A stretch of 64,000 bases of DNA from Sequoia sempervirens (lineage: Eukaryota > Streptophyta > Pinopsida > Cupressales > Cupressaceae), in contig VDFB02000001.1 in the NCBI GenBank assembly GCA_007258455.2, positions 17,294,162 to 17,358,161 on the forward strand. Reading direction: 5' to 3'. A program made the translations under genes and the position numbers. The notes below the pieces were generated by a model, which did no database searches, was not told the DNA's origin, and saw only the letters and a program-made list of their open reading frames with translations. Shown in pieces: positions 36,621 through 48,060 of the stretch. Position 1 is the first letter of the stretch; every line of letters begins with the position of its first letter.

Positions 36621-36962
36621 TGTCTAGAGAATGTGATTTATGATTGTGTGACTTGTGTGGGATGAAAGGAGGATGTTACATTATTCAATTTAATAGAATC
36701 TTGGATCTCCTCCTAATTTATTTGTAATATTTCTTTAAATAGGCAATTGTATGTAGGTGATAGTTGAATAAGTTTCCATACAAATATGTTAGCAAGTGTC
36801 TTCTCAATATCTTCAACTATATTATGACAAGGTGATCAAGGAGCACTAGGAAAACCATGTTGAGGCAATGGTGATGTTGCAAGTGTGATTTATGGTTCCC
36901 TACATGTTTGAGAAATTGTGTTATATCTTGTTGCAAAACATTGTTAGATTGCATCCTAGATT

Positions 36963-37343
36963 TCAAGAAATATCTTTATTTTTATGTGAATCGCTAATGG
37001 GAGGTGACTTAGGACGCTCACTAATTAGAGGAGATATCACTTGTATCATCATAAGTTGAATAATCTTGTCTTTATTGGCATGATCTGTTAGTGAAGGAGA
37101 TTCTAATATCACTTCACGTAAAGAATCCTTGTTATGTGTGTCAATGTTTATATTTTCTTGCACCATGATATCCTCCCTAGGAGGGGAGGTTTTAGGAGAA
37201 CTACAAACCAAATTTTCTTGACATTCAAAGTTTGGTTCTTCTATAAGGACTTAATCATGAGTAGGGGAATGATCAATGGTTAAAATTTCTTGTTCAATAA
37301 GGGTTTCCCTAGGTGAATGGGGACAAGTAGGATTCTCATGAAA
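36963..37343 (-). pseudogene. Ser/Pro-rich continuation of the element 2 ORF
   Basis: Past the stop at 37344 the same composition continues (CSSPKTSPPREDIMVQENIN and similar). It repeats the phrase pattern SP(S/K/R)..S....DI(L/M)V.E found several times in the ORF upstream. It was probably once part of one longer protein. Confidence 0.5.
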
Positions 37344-38144
37344 TTAATCTATTGTATTTTCTATCATTAAAGTATCTCCTTCATAACTATGAGAGATGCT
37401 AGGAGAAGAACAAGTATGATTATTGTGATCCTTTATGATTTCATTCCATTGTGCCATAATGTATTTGAAAATAGGGTAGGTAGGGCAAGGATCATAAAGA
37501 GGGTTACCATAGATCTTGAAGGCTTGTTTATCTAACACCATCATATCCTCATCACTATCACAAGAGGAGAAGATGTTGTGAGATGAACATAGGTATGTTT
37601 CAATGGTATCATGTTGTGTTGTGTGATCATCATGATTACTTATTGTTATGTCCTCTTGTTTAGTTTTGTCTTGCCTAATAAGAGAGGTAAGAGGAGATAA
37701 ACAACTCAAATTCTCAATGCTCTCATTGATTGGTTCTTCTAACACCAAAATATCTTGTTTTCCAATAGGAGAGATACTAGGAGAAGAAAAAATATAATCA
37801 TTAGGAATGTCCAAGGTTGTATTCTCTTTCACTAAGACACTCTCATGACGAGGGAATGTGAACTTTTTCTTAGTATGCCTAGATATGTAAGACACTAACC
37901 TTGTTTGAACAAAAATGAAAAGCACTTGTAACCATTTCATGCAATGTTTCAACAATGTATATCCAAAGATGCAAAACACTTTTATCCAATGTGTGCAAAG
38001 TTTTAAGAATGCAAACAATTTATATCCCAAAATGAAGAGCACTTTTATCAAGCTTATGCAAAGTTTTATGAGAGTAAACATTGTATATGGAAAATTGAAA
38101 AGTACTTTTATCCATGTGATGCAAAGTCTTAGAAATTTGAGCAT
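37344..38144 (-). CDS. 266-codon ORF with hydrophobic tandem repeats, element 2
   Basis: I do not recognise this protein. Its first 85 residues are four imperfect copies of a 21-22 residue hydrophobic unit, with cores LCITWIKVLFNF, LCISLIKVLFIL, LCTHWIKVFCIF and HCMKWLQVLFIF. They could be membrane-spanning or amphipathic helices. A basic stretch (RHTKKKF) follows, then an acidic Ser/Pro-rich region with repeated SSPSIS.... DI motifs. It occupies the gag position, between leader and protease. The start ATG at 38144 is the first after the leader hairpin. An env-like or novel role is possible but unproven; the ORF is intact within a decayed element. Confidence 0.5.
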   Translation of the reverse strand: MLKFLRLCITWIKVLFNFPYTMFTLIKLCISLIKVLFILGYKLFAFLKLCTHWIKVFCIFGYTLLKHCMKWLQVLFIFVQTRLVSYISRHTKKKFTFPRHESVLVKENTTLDIPNDYIFSSPSISPIGKQDILVLEEPINESIENLSCLSPLTSLIRQDKTKQEDITISNHDDHTTQHDTIETYLCSSHNIFSSCDSDEDMMVLDKQAFKIYGNPLYDPCPTYPIFKYIMAQWNEIIKDHNNHTCSSPSISHSYEGDTLMIENTID

Positions 38145-38335
38145 TTTCAGATCTAATGATGCTTGTAATTGAAATGATTTAAAAAATGAGTACCCTAATT
38201 TGATGTTTTTGACCTAGATGCATAAAATAGGTGTTACCGAAACTTTCTAGACTTATAGTATATGTTACTAGGAGGATTAGGAAGCATAGAAATGAGGTAT
38301 TTGATGTTGTAAAATGCAATTTAAAATCTAGACTA

Positions 38336-38367
38336 GGACTGATTCGCCCAAGGTGGTGAATGAGTCC
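38336..38367 (-). other. Leader hairpin of element 2
   Basis: GGACTGATTCGCC, loop, GGTGAATGAGTCC: a 13-bp stem with G-T wobble and one mismatch, 272 bases downstream of the primer-binding site. Confidence 0.72.
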
Positions 38368-38638
38368 TAGTAGGGATTTTTTTAAAAAAATTAAGAAATT
38401 TTCAATTGGTTTTGATACTTTTTATGTTGTATGACCTGAAGACTAAATGAAAATGAAGATTTTATATGATTTTCAATTATTTGAGATACAAAAATGAAAA
38501 CTATATGCACTTTCACTAATGCAAAAATTTTGAAACCCTAGAATGTAAATTAACTAATGCAAAACCCTAATGCAAAGTTAATGCAAGCTAAATATAGGAT
38601 GATGATGGACTAAAAGTTAGAAAATAAGGTATTTTAAA

Positions 38639-38651
38639 GTCAGGTTCACCA
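38639..38651 (-). promoter_or_regulatory. Primer-binding site of element 2
   Basis: Minus strand TGGTGAACCTGAC, three bases after the 5' LTR, identical to element 1. Confidence 0.77.
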
Positions 38652-38654
38652 AAA

Positions 38655-40429
38655 TGTGGACATAAAAAATGAATCACTTCACTTCCTTGTCCACATGAAA
38701 TGGGTATATAAGGAAAGGGAAAGAAGGAAGGGGGATTCGATTTCACAATGTTCACATTCAAGGACACCTTAGAGATCTAAACCCGATAGAGGATGTGAGA
38801 TATTTGACTATAAGGAATCATTTGAGATGATTGAGACAAGAAATGGGTTCACCACCAAGTGTAAACTTGGAAAATACAATTGTTTTGAAAACACAGTGTG
38901 ATATGCAAAAAGACCTAGAAAGATGAATGGAAATGCAAGTAAAACATAAAAAGAAAGTAAAATAGAAAGTGTTGACCTAGAAACTTGTAGATGCTGGAAT
39001 GAAGACTAGAAATGCTACTAATTCTAAAATTTTGGCCTACCAGGACTAATTTACCAATCTAGGCAAATTAGTCCCAGATCGGGGTTATGCATAGGAACAG
39101 GTTTCTCGAAAAAGGGTTTCCAAAAATGCCAAAATCTAAAAATTAAAAAAAAATGGGAATCATTCACCACTTGTGGTGAATGAATCTAGTTTGTCTTTAC
39201 TAGAAATTCAAAGTTCGGATTTGTATCTCTTAGTCTACACTTTTTGTACCTCCACATGTATGGATCTGAAACCCTAATTTTTGGGGTTGTAGGTGATTTT
39301 TTGTGAATATTTTGACTTTTCAAGTAGGGAGATGACTCCAAAATTTTTGAAACCTATTCTTCAATCATCTCCAAGCCTTCAAAGCACCTATATCTACAAT
39401 TATGCAAAGAAAGAGAACAAAAGTGTTAATTGTTAGGGAATGGGGGTTTGCCTCAATCAAACCCTATTTAGGTAATGAAACCAAATTATGAAAAATGATA
39501 ATGAAGCATAAACATGAGATAATGCAATTAGAACCTTTCCATGATGATGGATCTTGAATTTTTGCAACAATTGAATAATCTTTCCCTTTAATGACTTAGA
39601 ATTGATCTTGGAAGCTATCTTGATGACCTTGTGAAGACTTGAAATGCTTAACCCTTTGATTGATTTATTTGATAACTTGAATGGATGGTGGATGGATGAA
39701 ATAATGATTTGGAAGCTTTCTTATATATGAAATCCACTCACATGGCCATTAATTTGATCCCCAAGGCTAACATAGGAGAAATTTAAACTTAAAACTTAGT
39801 TTATCCTACTCAAACTTTGAAATTAGCTCAAATGGGACTCATTCGCCATCCTAGGTGAATGAGTCCCACCTGGATGGGACTTATTCACCCAAGGTGGTGA
39901 ATGGGTCCCACAAGGCCCATTTTTCTAGCTAAAGTGTCATGGAATTCATAAATTAAGTCTAAATGTTGATATTGTGGGGTCTTTAATCAAAATATGACTT
40001 GGAATACACAATATGGGGTTATAGGGGCCCATTAATGATGATGTAAAGGTCATAAATGCAAGAGGGCCCAAAATCCAATGTGAAAGTGTAAATCAATACA
40101 CTTTACAACAATAAATTAAGGCAAAATTGAGTCTATTTTGCTTAGAAAGGCCCTAAACCCAATGTGAATGTTGAAAAACACATTACAACACTAGATTAGG
40201 TCCACTTGATTTACAAGCCCCATGAATTTAATTTGAAAGTGTAAATAAATACATTTTACAACATTAAATTAGGGCAAGATTAGGTTTTTTTATCTTTAAA
40301 AGGGCCCAAGACCTAATGTGGATGTGTATAACACATCACAACACTAGATTAAAGTGATATTAAGTCCAATTTATCATTAATTATTCCCAAATCAATAAAG
40401 GAAAAGGTGTAATTTTTTCTGTGTCCACA
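38655..40429 (-). repeat. Element 2 5' LTR
   Basis: 1775 bp with ends TGTGGACA and TGTCCACA. It holds at least four family hairpins (39043-39074, 39155-39187, 39834-39867, 39876-39909). Confidence 0.9.
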
Positions 40430-41387
40430 GTAGCTATTTTTTTCTTAAAAATTAGCTCACTAAAATGGGGGAAAATGTAATGTCATAAAATTGCACCCTA
40501 TGGTAATTTCACATTTGCATACTTTCCCCCTTGCATTTATGACAAAGAACCTCATGATTCAAAATTTTATGATTCTAACCCCATGATGGGCAATAATGAA
40601 GCGTTAGCGGTCTATCACCTCCTTTCTTGCAAAGTTGTAAGTTAGATGCCTGCACAATGTGTGGAAATTTTCATAACACATTAGCATACCCAAGATTTAC
40701 AATTTCAAATGAGGAATCTCATGAACCTTTACCCATGACATGTGTTATTGCCACAAAATTCCATGTGTAATGGTTCTTACTGCCCATGCAACTTCACAAA
40801 ACTCCCCTTTCACTATCATTTGCATGGATTTGCACTCTCTTATTCCAACTTGCTTTCTCATTTCTCTTCTCTTTTATATCATGATTTTGCAGTGAAGATC
40901 TACTAGATTGAAGTCTCACCAACAACCAAAGCTCTCTTGCAAGCATTCAATGTTAGGTCTTTTAAGCTAAGAGGGAGCCTTAGACTATTGGTAATGCTCT
41001 CTTTCTTTTATATTTCTCAGCATAATCTATTGTGTTTATTTTATGATATGGGTTCTCCTCTATAGCAGAGTTTGATTTTACCACTCATTGTCTCTATTTC
41101 ATGATACAAATTCTCCTCCATAGTTGGGTTTTATTTTATCACTCATTGTGTCTACTTTAGTCTGTGTCTTTTGTACTCTCTATCTATTTGGCTTTCCATG
41201 GATGTTAGAACACAAAAATGGGGGTTTGAGTGAGGCAAGCCCTCAAACAAACCCAACATTTTTCCTCACTCACCTAGTGTGCAAGTTGCTCATGTGAAGC
41301 TTTAAAGAAGGCTTCAAAGTGTGTGACCTCTTGTGATTTAATATCTTTCTCTCCTTGTCATTTAATTGCATTCCTACTTTCTATTAA

Positions 41388-43168
41388 GGGCGATCCCACA
41401 ATACTAGTTTACAATTTTTGGAAAAATTGGACATTGAACTCAATTTTGTTAACTAAATATTCACTTTCGGGCACCTATACTGGCTAAACCATGAGGAATT
41501 TGAAGATGATGCAAAATAGTTATTTGTGACATTTTCTTCATCGATTCTAAATATATCTATTTTAATTTTTTTGGAATAATATTGCACTTCTTTTTCTATC
41601 TCCTTCGAAAACTAGTTTTTAACAATAAACACCATTTTTAAAGAGTGACGTTACTGGCTAACACATAATTTTTTTTCTATAAAGGATAAAATTATTATTT
41701 TATCGAATTTAGATTCATAACTATAATATCTAGTGCATAAAATTGGTTTCATATCATTTCATTGAATATTTTTTTCTTAATTAAGTTTCAAAGTCAAACC
41801 AGTTATGGGTATGTGCAAGATCATCATGGAAAAAATAGGCCCTTAAGTGGCAAAAAATCAGAAAAATCAGAGTTAGGTAACTTGACATAAAAATTTGAAT
41901 AAGTTATCTATATTATTTCAAAAATATGTAAGAATAGAATCTGTAGCAAATTGAATGTAGTTTCTAAACTACTACGTTTGTTTAAAAAAACAAATCTATT
42001 TGGTGAAAATTTGAAATTTCAATGTAGAAGTACTTAAATTTCAGGAAAAAAATAAGTAGGTGTCTGTCTGACCACCCTAACCACAATAAAGTGATAATAA
42101 TTTTTTATAATATTTTAGATATAAGTAGAGGACTCATGTCTCCATGTGATGCATATTTTTTTGTAATTTTTTTCCAAGTAAATAATTAATTATGAATTTT
42201 TTATTACAAATTTTTAAAAATATAAAAAACCCGTATGTCTGACCACCTTAACTTGGTCAAAACTTCATTAAATTCAAATTTTATTTTTCTAATCTTATAT
42301 TATGCAAAGCATAGAAGGTGAAGCATGTTTTGGATTGAAAAAATGTGATACCGTTTGAAAGCTATAGATGTTTTTCAATCAGTCTATCAATCAGGACTTT
42401 AGTCATAATTTGAATATAAAATGAATAATAATTACTTATTAAATTCAAAGTAAAGCATAATTTATATTGGTGGAAAGTTGAGAATCTCCTTTAAAAACCC
42501 TATTTGTTTCATCATTTTTTGGTAAAAAAAAGTCATCTACCACATACCCATCATATTGCCACTTTTTGGGCCATCATGATCCTGCACATACCCTTATAAT
42601 TTAGACATGATTTATTGGCTAAAACATAACCATTTTTATAAGTATCAAAATTTTTATTTTTATTTTTTTGGATCAAGGACATCAATATCTAGTGCATAGA
42701 TATTTTTAATATTTTTTTTAATAATTTGCTATTTTTCCATATGTGAACAATAGAGAGAGCTTGGTTTTCGGTGAAAAACCTATATTCACAAGAAATAACA
42801 AATAAATATAATAATCAAATTAAATTTGTTTAAAATTATACTAGATTTTTAGAAGCTGATGGTAAGGACTACATACAAAAATTAAATATTAAACGAATTC
42901 ATTTCATACCCCAAGACATAAATCAAAAGTGGTTTTTTTATCAGCATTTTGATAGGTGTAAAGGAGACTCTATTATAGGTATGGTTTAAAACTAGCGGGG
43001 TTCTATCCAAGGGGGTTTGATATAAGGTGGTTTGGTCAAAACCTCTTCAATTAGAATCCTTTAAATAGAAATTTTTAAGGCTTAAACATTATATTTTTCT
43101 AAAAATATGTGATTTTAGCAAAGATCGGGATCTCTTAGAAAGTGTAAACCGCTATTGTGGGATCACCC
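41388..43168. mobile_element. 1.8-kb DNA element with GGGYGATCCCACAATA ends and TTAA target duplication
   Basis: Inverted ends GGGCGATCCCACAATACTAG and, from the right, GGGTGATCCCACAATAGCGG agree over about 27 bp. TTAA flanks both sides (41384-41387 and 43169-43172). It has no coding capacity and contains MITE c. A TTAA duplication is typical of piggyBac and Kolobok elements, but one copy cannot fix the target rule. Confidence 0.78.
41817..42593 (+). mobile_element. MITE copy c (GGGTATGTG family), TTAT target duplication
   Basis: Ends GGGTATGTGCAAGATCATC and CATGATCCTGCACATACCC are inverted copies, flanked by TTAT on both sides (41813-41816 and 42594-42597). It aligns closely with copy b and is nested inside the 1.8-kb TTAA element. 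Confidence 0.9.
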
Positions 43169-43740
43169 TTAAGTTAGTAGATGAAACAAACCTCAGTTTC
43201 TAAATAGTTAGTAGATTATTTGAGTTATGTGCAAAGGTTTAGTTCTTTTCCTGTACAAGACACCAGCATGTCCTTGAGAAAATGCCACACCATGCTTTTT
43301 TCTTACTCCCACGTGGATGTCCTTTAGCAGAGAGCTTGTCCTCTAGTTTTAGAAATCTCTACAATCTACTCTTTTATTTTTTGAAATCCCTTATCTGTGA
43401 TTATTCTAAAAACTCTCTTTCAATCATGTTTTGCAATCTCTTTCATCTTGAGTCTCCATCACCCGAATCTACATCATTGAGGTAACTCAGGGTAATTCAC
43501 TCCCTGCTGACTCTTTTTTTTCCTAGAGACATGGGAGCAGTGAATCCCCTCCTTCAAAATATAGAATGATAAAAACCTAGATAAAAATGTAGGACAAACT
43601 AAGATCATGGAAAACTCCTTAATCCTCTAATAGAAGACAAAATAATGACATGTGCAATTTTAAGTTTGTAAGTATGAATACAACTTAATAAATTGATAAT
43701 TTTAGGTAATATAATTTATGTTCATACCAACATGGGTGAC

Positions 43741-45370
43741 TATGGCATAGAAAATTGGATGCTCTTGGAAAGAATAAAAAAATTCATGCTTAATTTGGAC
43801 CTACTTTTGAGTACCCTTGCATTAATCATTCTTCAAAACAACATTTATAGGCCCCTAAGACCCATTATTTTTTATCTAGAGACCCATTTCACTTTAACAT
43901 CATACAAATCACAACAAATAATGCTTAATTCATTCATACATAAAAAACCCACCTCCAAAAACCACAAGTGGAATCCATTCACCACCTTTGGGTGAATGAG
44001 TCCCTTCTGGTGGGACCCATTCGCTAAGGGTGGAAAATGAGTCCCTTTAGGGGAAAATTTCAATTTCAAGAGGGAAACTCACCGACTTAATTTAATTTTT
44101 CAGTGGATGTCGGCCTCATAGGTCTAAATAATAGGAAATTAGGTATTGATGCCTATAAATACACATTTTTAGGTCATTTTTGTGGGATCTTTAGTCATTT
44201 TTACAAAGAAAATTCAAATTCAAGTGTTGAGAATCTTCCTCAAGAAGTTTCATTAGTATTTTCTATAGCAAAGTTGAAGCTTTGAGACAGCAAGCTAGGG
44301 TTTTTGCAAGTCTTCAAGCTCACTTCTCATTCACAATATTGTATTACAAAGGATTGATCATGGATGCCTATGGTGAATCATGGAGAAATCTAGGTTGAGG
44401 AGATGCAACTAACCATCAAATCAAGCCTAAAGACTTGTTTTCAAAGTGATTCCATCTTTCGTTTTCACTCTATCTTCATATTTAAGGTTTGCATGTCATT
44501 ATTTCACACTTAAAATTTTGTAGGGTTTCTTGTACTAAAATCTTGCATCATTCAAGTTCCTTTAAACAATCTTATTCTAGCACAATAGAATAGGGTTTTA
44601 CTTTGCTTTAGATTTTACTATTTGTAGATGCATTTAGGGCTCGCGTTTTATGCAGATTTTAATATATTTCCAAGTTTTAATTACCAACTAGGGGTTTGAA
44701 TGAGGAAAACCCACAATTAGACAACAATTTATACTTTGTTTTGTAGGTGTTTTTAAAGATTCAAATCTAGGAATCATTCTAGAAGTGCAGTGTTGGTGAT
44801 AAAGTATAGATCTATAACTTCTATTTTTGGAAAATAGAAATTGGAGTAATTGGCCACTAATGGTGAATGAGTCCCATTGAAGGTATCTATCAGGAAAAAA
44901 TGTAGATTCCAGTACACTTTTGGTAGAAATAGAGTTTTGGGCAAAAGCCCTGATCTGGGACTAATTCACTCAGGGTGGCCAATGAGTCCCACATAATCAA
45001 AAGGTCAACATTTTTAGTTTTTCAGAGCTATTTTAAGGTCTTTAAAGTTTTTTAGGTGCCTGATACTTATCTCTTCTTACTTCTGTTCTATTATATTTTC
45101 ATTTCTAGGGCTTCTTTTAGATCTTTTCATACTTGTTTTCATATCATACTATGATTTCAAACACTTCATATTTCTTATGTTTTGCATAAATAATCAATCC
45201 ATTTTATCAGTTTTTTACATTTAGATCATTGAATTTAGGCATATTTTCATTGTACTTACATTAGTTTGAGTGAACCACCTAAATTTTTGGGGTCTATCTC
45301 TCTTCTTTAGGTGAAAAACCCTAATTGAGAAAGAGAGTCATAGCACCCTACAACCCAAAATTCTATGTTT
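43741..45370 (+). repeat. Element 3 5' LTR
   Basis: It aligns with 53514-54378 for its first 890 bases. Hairpins lie near 43974-44046 and at 44957-44990. The GGGGTTTGAATGAGGAAAAC block is near 44692. The 3' end is placed by comparison with element 4 (conserved GTGAAAAACCCTA at 45319 and the following CTATGT). Confidence 0.8.
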
Positions 45371-45804
45371 TCTTTTTGATTTCCATTGGATTTGCATCCT
45401 AGGGATTACCTTGCATCACTATTATTTTAGGTTTTCTAATTGTTTTTGTATCCTAGGGTTTATAAATTTGCATTAGTGAAACTATCATATAGAAGTCATT
45501 ATGGCATTTCATTTTATCAAATCATCACGAAATTCTACATTTCCAGTACTTCTCTGCATTGTACAGACTTCAAAACATAGAAAACATCAAAAAACAATTA
45601 GAAAAAACTCAAAAACACCCCTACTAGGACTCATTCACCACCCTAAGCGAATCAGTACTAGTCCACATTCTACATCATTGTTTTTAGAATTTAGTTGTTG
45701 ATTTTTAAGCTTATGTTTCTAGTAGTTACTCTTTTGTTTCAGTTCAGTTATTTTTTGTTGTATTTAAATCATTGGCATAAGCATCCTTTCCTTTCATCGC
45801 ATTT
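45371..45804 (+). other. Element 3 leader with hairpin, primer-binding site missing
   Basis: Where element 4 has TGGTGAGCC right after the LTR, element 3 goes straight to TTTTTGATTTCCATTGGATT, which matches element 4 sequence about 45 bases further on. The primer-binding site is thus deleted. The leader hairpin remains at 45627-45664 (GGACTCATTCACC ... GCGAATCAGT). Confidence 0.65.
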
Positions 45805-46588
45805 ATGGATAGCATTATATTTTTGCAAGTTTCATTTTTAGCATTAGTTCCTAGTCCTTTTAGATTAGATTCATCAGTAAACAAAAACAAAAAACCACAA
45901 ACATCAAACCAACGCTTACATAAAATTCTTCAATTTAGAAACACCATCTCATCCAAGCCTCTTAGTAGTGATGATTTAGATAAGTTAGATGAAGCCCTTC
46001 AAGACTTCTTCTCACTCACTTCATCCACTAATACTTTCCATGAGAAGCCTAAACCAACTGATGATAACTTACCTCTCAAACCTTTTAGTTGTGATGACTT
46101 TGACATGTTAGATGAAGCCCTTTAGGACTTCATCTTGCCTAAGTCATCCACTAAGGTTTATTGCGAACAACCTAAAACAAAGGATGTTAATGTTAAATTC
46201 AACCTAACTCATTCTTTACCCACCTTTGCATAAAATTCACCCTTCAAATAGACCTGAATTTACTGTTTACCCACCTAAAACTAATGTGTTGCATCAATCC
46301 AATAATACTATTGTTGCTCATACATATAATAATTGAAACAATCCACAACCATAGAAACCAACCCCACCCTCTTTACCTTTACCTAATCCGCATAGTACTC
46401 CTCATTTTCCCTCACACAAAAAGGAGTATGACCTTGTTGAACAACTCAAGAATACTCCTGCAAAGATTTCTCTTTGGGATTTACTTCAGAATTCACAAAA
46501 TTATTACACCATCCTTTAGATAGCATTGCAAAAAAAAGTGGTTCCTCCTAGTACAACTACAAATGATGTGGCAGCTTTAATACATTGA
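45805..46588 (+). pseudogene. Gag-position remnant upstream of protease, element 3
   Basis: ATG 45805 opens MDSIIFLQVSFLALVPSPFR. There are then two copies of a motif (KPLSSDDLDKLDEALQDFF and LKPFSCDDFDMLDEAL), and after 46380, in another frame, KKEYDLVEQLKNTPAKISLW. The latter resembles the usual YDILEQLKKTPAxISLxDLL stretch just before gypsy protease. No capsid domain or zinc knuckle is visible in the 780 bases. Stops and frame changes are frequent. Confidence 0.55.
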
Positions 46589-47182
46589 ATGAATAGAGTT
46601 AATCTAGACATTACTTTTCATCAACATGAGCTCCCTCCTTTAGAGTTACAAAAACAAAATGAAGCCTTTATGATAATTTCTCAATTCAATCAAATAGGTA
46701 TCAAAAGGACCCTCGTTGATAATGGTTCTTCCCTTAATGTGTGTAATGTGAATCTCCTCGATATATTGCTTATTGACAAGTCACAAATAAAATATGATTC
46801 CTTATCCATTCAGGGATTTGACAATACAACAAAGCAACCGCTTAGTGTAATCACTTTTCCTATTACAGTTGGTGTTGGTGTGGCTACTATGCAAACTCCT
46901 ATTCATGTCATGCCCTATGATCTTTCATACAATCTTCTTTTAGGAAGACCATGGATTCATGAGATGAATGTGGTGCATTCAACCCTTCATCATTTAATGA
47001 AATATTTCTATAACAACAAAGTTTATCAAGTTGAAATAGACCTTGAGCCTGAAAGTTGCTTACAACTTGGAAAAGGAAGTGCCAGTCCTCTAAACACATT
47101 AATTCCAACATCTCATATAGAACCTCTTAAAATTGAAAAACAAGATGAGGAATCAGTTTCTAACTTATTAGGTGATGATTAG
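46589..47182 (+). pseudogene. pro: Aspartic protease of element 3
   Basis: 197-residue open frame. Residues 33-60 hold the active-site region (RTLVDNGSSLNVCNVNLL), with DNG in place of the usual D-S/T-G. GFDNTTKQPLSVITFPITVG (about 75-95) and YNLLLGRPWIHEMNVV (about 109-124) match the flap and C-terminal strands of gypsy proteases, which cut the polyprotein. The domain is largely intact, though flanking stops cut it from gag and RT. The Asn change may impair catalysis. Confidence 0.83.
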
Positions 47183-48060
47183 GGATCCTTAGAATTCACA
47201 TCTTCATTTATGGGTGAATATATAATCACATGAAAAGAGGATGAAAAACAAGAACAACCAACCATTATGTCAACATAGAATTCAGAAAAATCTTCTCAAG
47301 CATCTATCTCCTCTACTTTGGAAGAAACTACAATGTACACAACAATTTTTGATGAGATATATTATCAACATCCACCTAATCCAAAAGAAATGGAAATATT
47401 TTATGGAAAAGGCTATGAACTTGTGAAACAATTGGGATAAACTAGAAAAGGATGTGGAAAGAATGAACAAGGTATTCACATCTCTATTGAAACTAATACA
47501 CAAGAGAAAAAAATTGGGTTGGTATATTCTTTTTCTAATACAATGAAAGCCACTCAATGACCATATTTGAATATCAACACTATTACATGTCAACCAAGAC
47601 ACTTACCTCACAATCAAACATCCTGAACTACTTGATATGGAACTACCATCATCATGGGAGTATGTTGAAAGTGATGAAGCTTTAAAAAAAATGATAGGAG
47701 TTTATGACAACACATCCTCTCCTCCTCCCATGAAACGGGTTACTTGTGCTATGATTAGTACCAAGCAAAAGTATATTGAAACTAATGAGACACAAACGTG
47801 AATGGAATCATATTATCCTAAATTTTCTAAGACCAGTGCACTCCCTCTAGGAGATACAATTGATATACCAATGGATATCAATGATAAAGACAAGATCATT
47901 AAGATTGGAAAGTGCCTCAAGCGATGATGAAGAACAAGAAGATACCACATTGTTGCTTCATTATTTTCTTGAAATTTTTGCTTGGAAATATTCAAATATG
48001 CTAGGAATTGACCCAAAAATCATAACACACAACATCATTCTTGTTGAAAATGTTAAGCCT
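47183..48060 (+). pseudogene. Protease-RT linker of element 3
   Basis: Frame-broken pol sequence without recognisable motifs for most of its length. Toward the end LLHYFLEIFAWKYSNMLGID (about 47950-48010) fits the usual stretch before the RT domain of gypsy elements. Confidence 0.6.

Larger units (their letters stand above)
32425..40429 (-). mobile_element. Element 2: non-autonomous gypsy-like LTR retrotransposon
   Basis: Two direct LTRs (32425-34152 and 38655-40429) with ends TGTGGACA...TGTCCACA enclose 4.5 kb. The target duplication is GTAGT (32420-32424) against GTAGC (40430-40434). The polypurine tract lies by the left LTR and the primer-binding site by the right LTR, so it reads on the minus strand. 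The interior has an unusual 266-codon ORF, a degenerate protease and a gag-type zinc knuckle, but no RT or integrase. The order of protease and zinc knuckle is reversed from normal. Confidence 0.88.
40476..43580 (+). repeat. Further LTR fragment of the same broad family, interrupted
   Basis: AAAATGGGGGAAAA (40462-40475), a polypurine-like tract, is followed by TGTAATGTCATAAAATTGCA, so an LTR seems to start at 40476. The GGGGGTTTGAGTGAGGCAAG block (near 41220), shared with the other LTRs, supports this. A DNA transposon (41388-43168) interrupts it and the sequence goes on to about 43580 with a hairpin-like AGGGTAATTCACTCCCT near 43487. No partner LTR is in the window and the right limit is uncertain. 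Confidence 0.45.

Noticed and set aside
41388..43168. Firm assignment to piggyBac
   Set aside because: TTAA fits, but the ends begin GGG rather than the usual CCC, there is no transposase, and only one copy is present.
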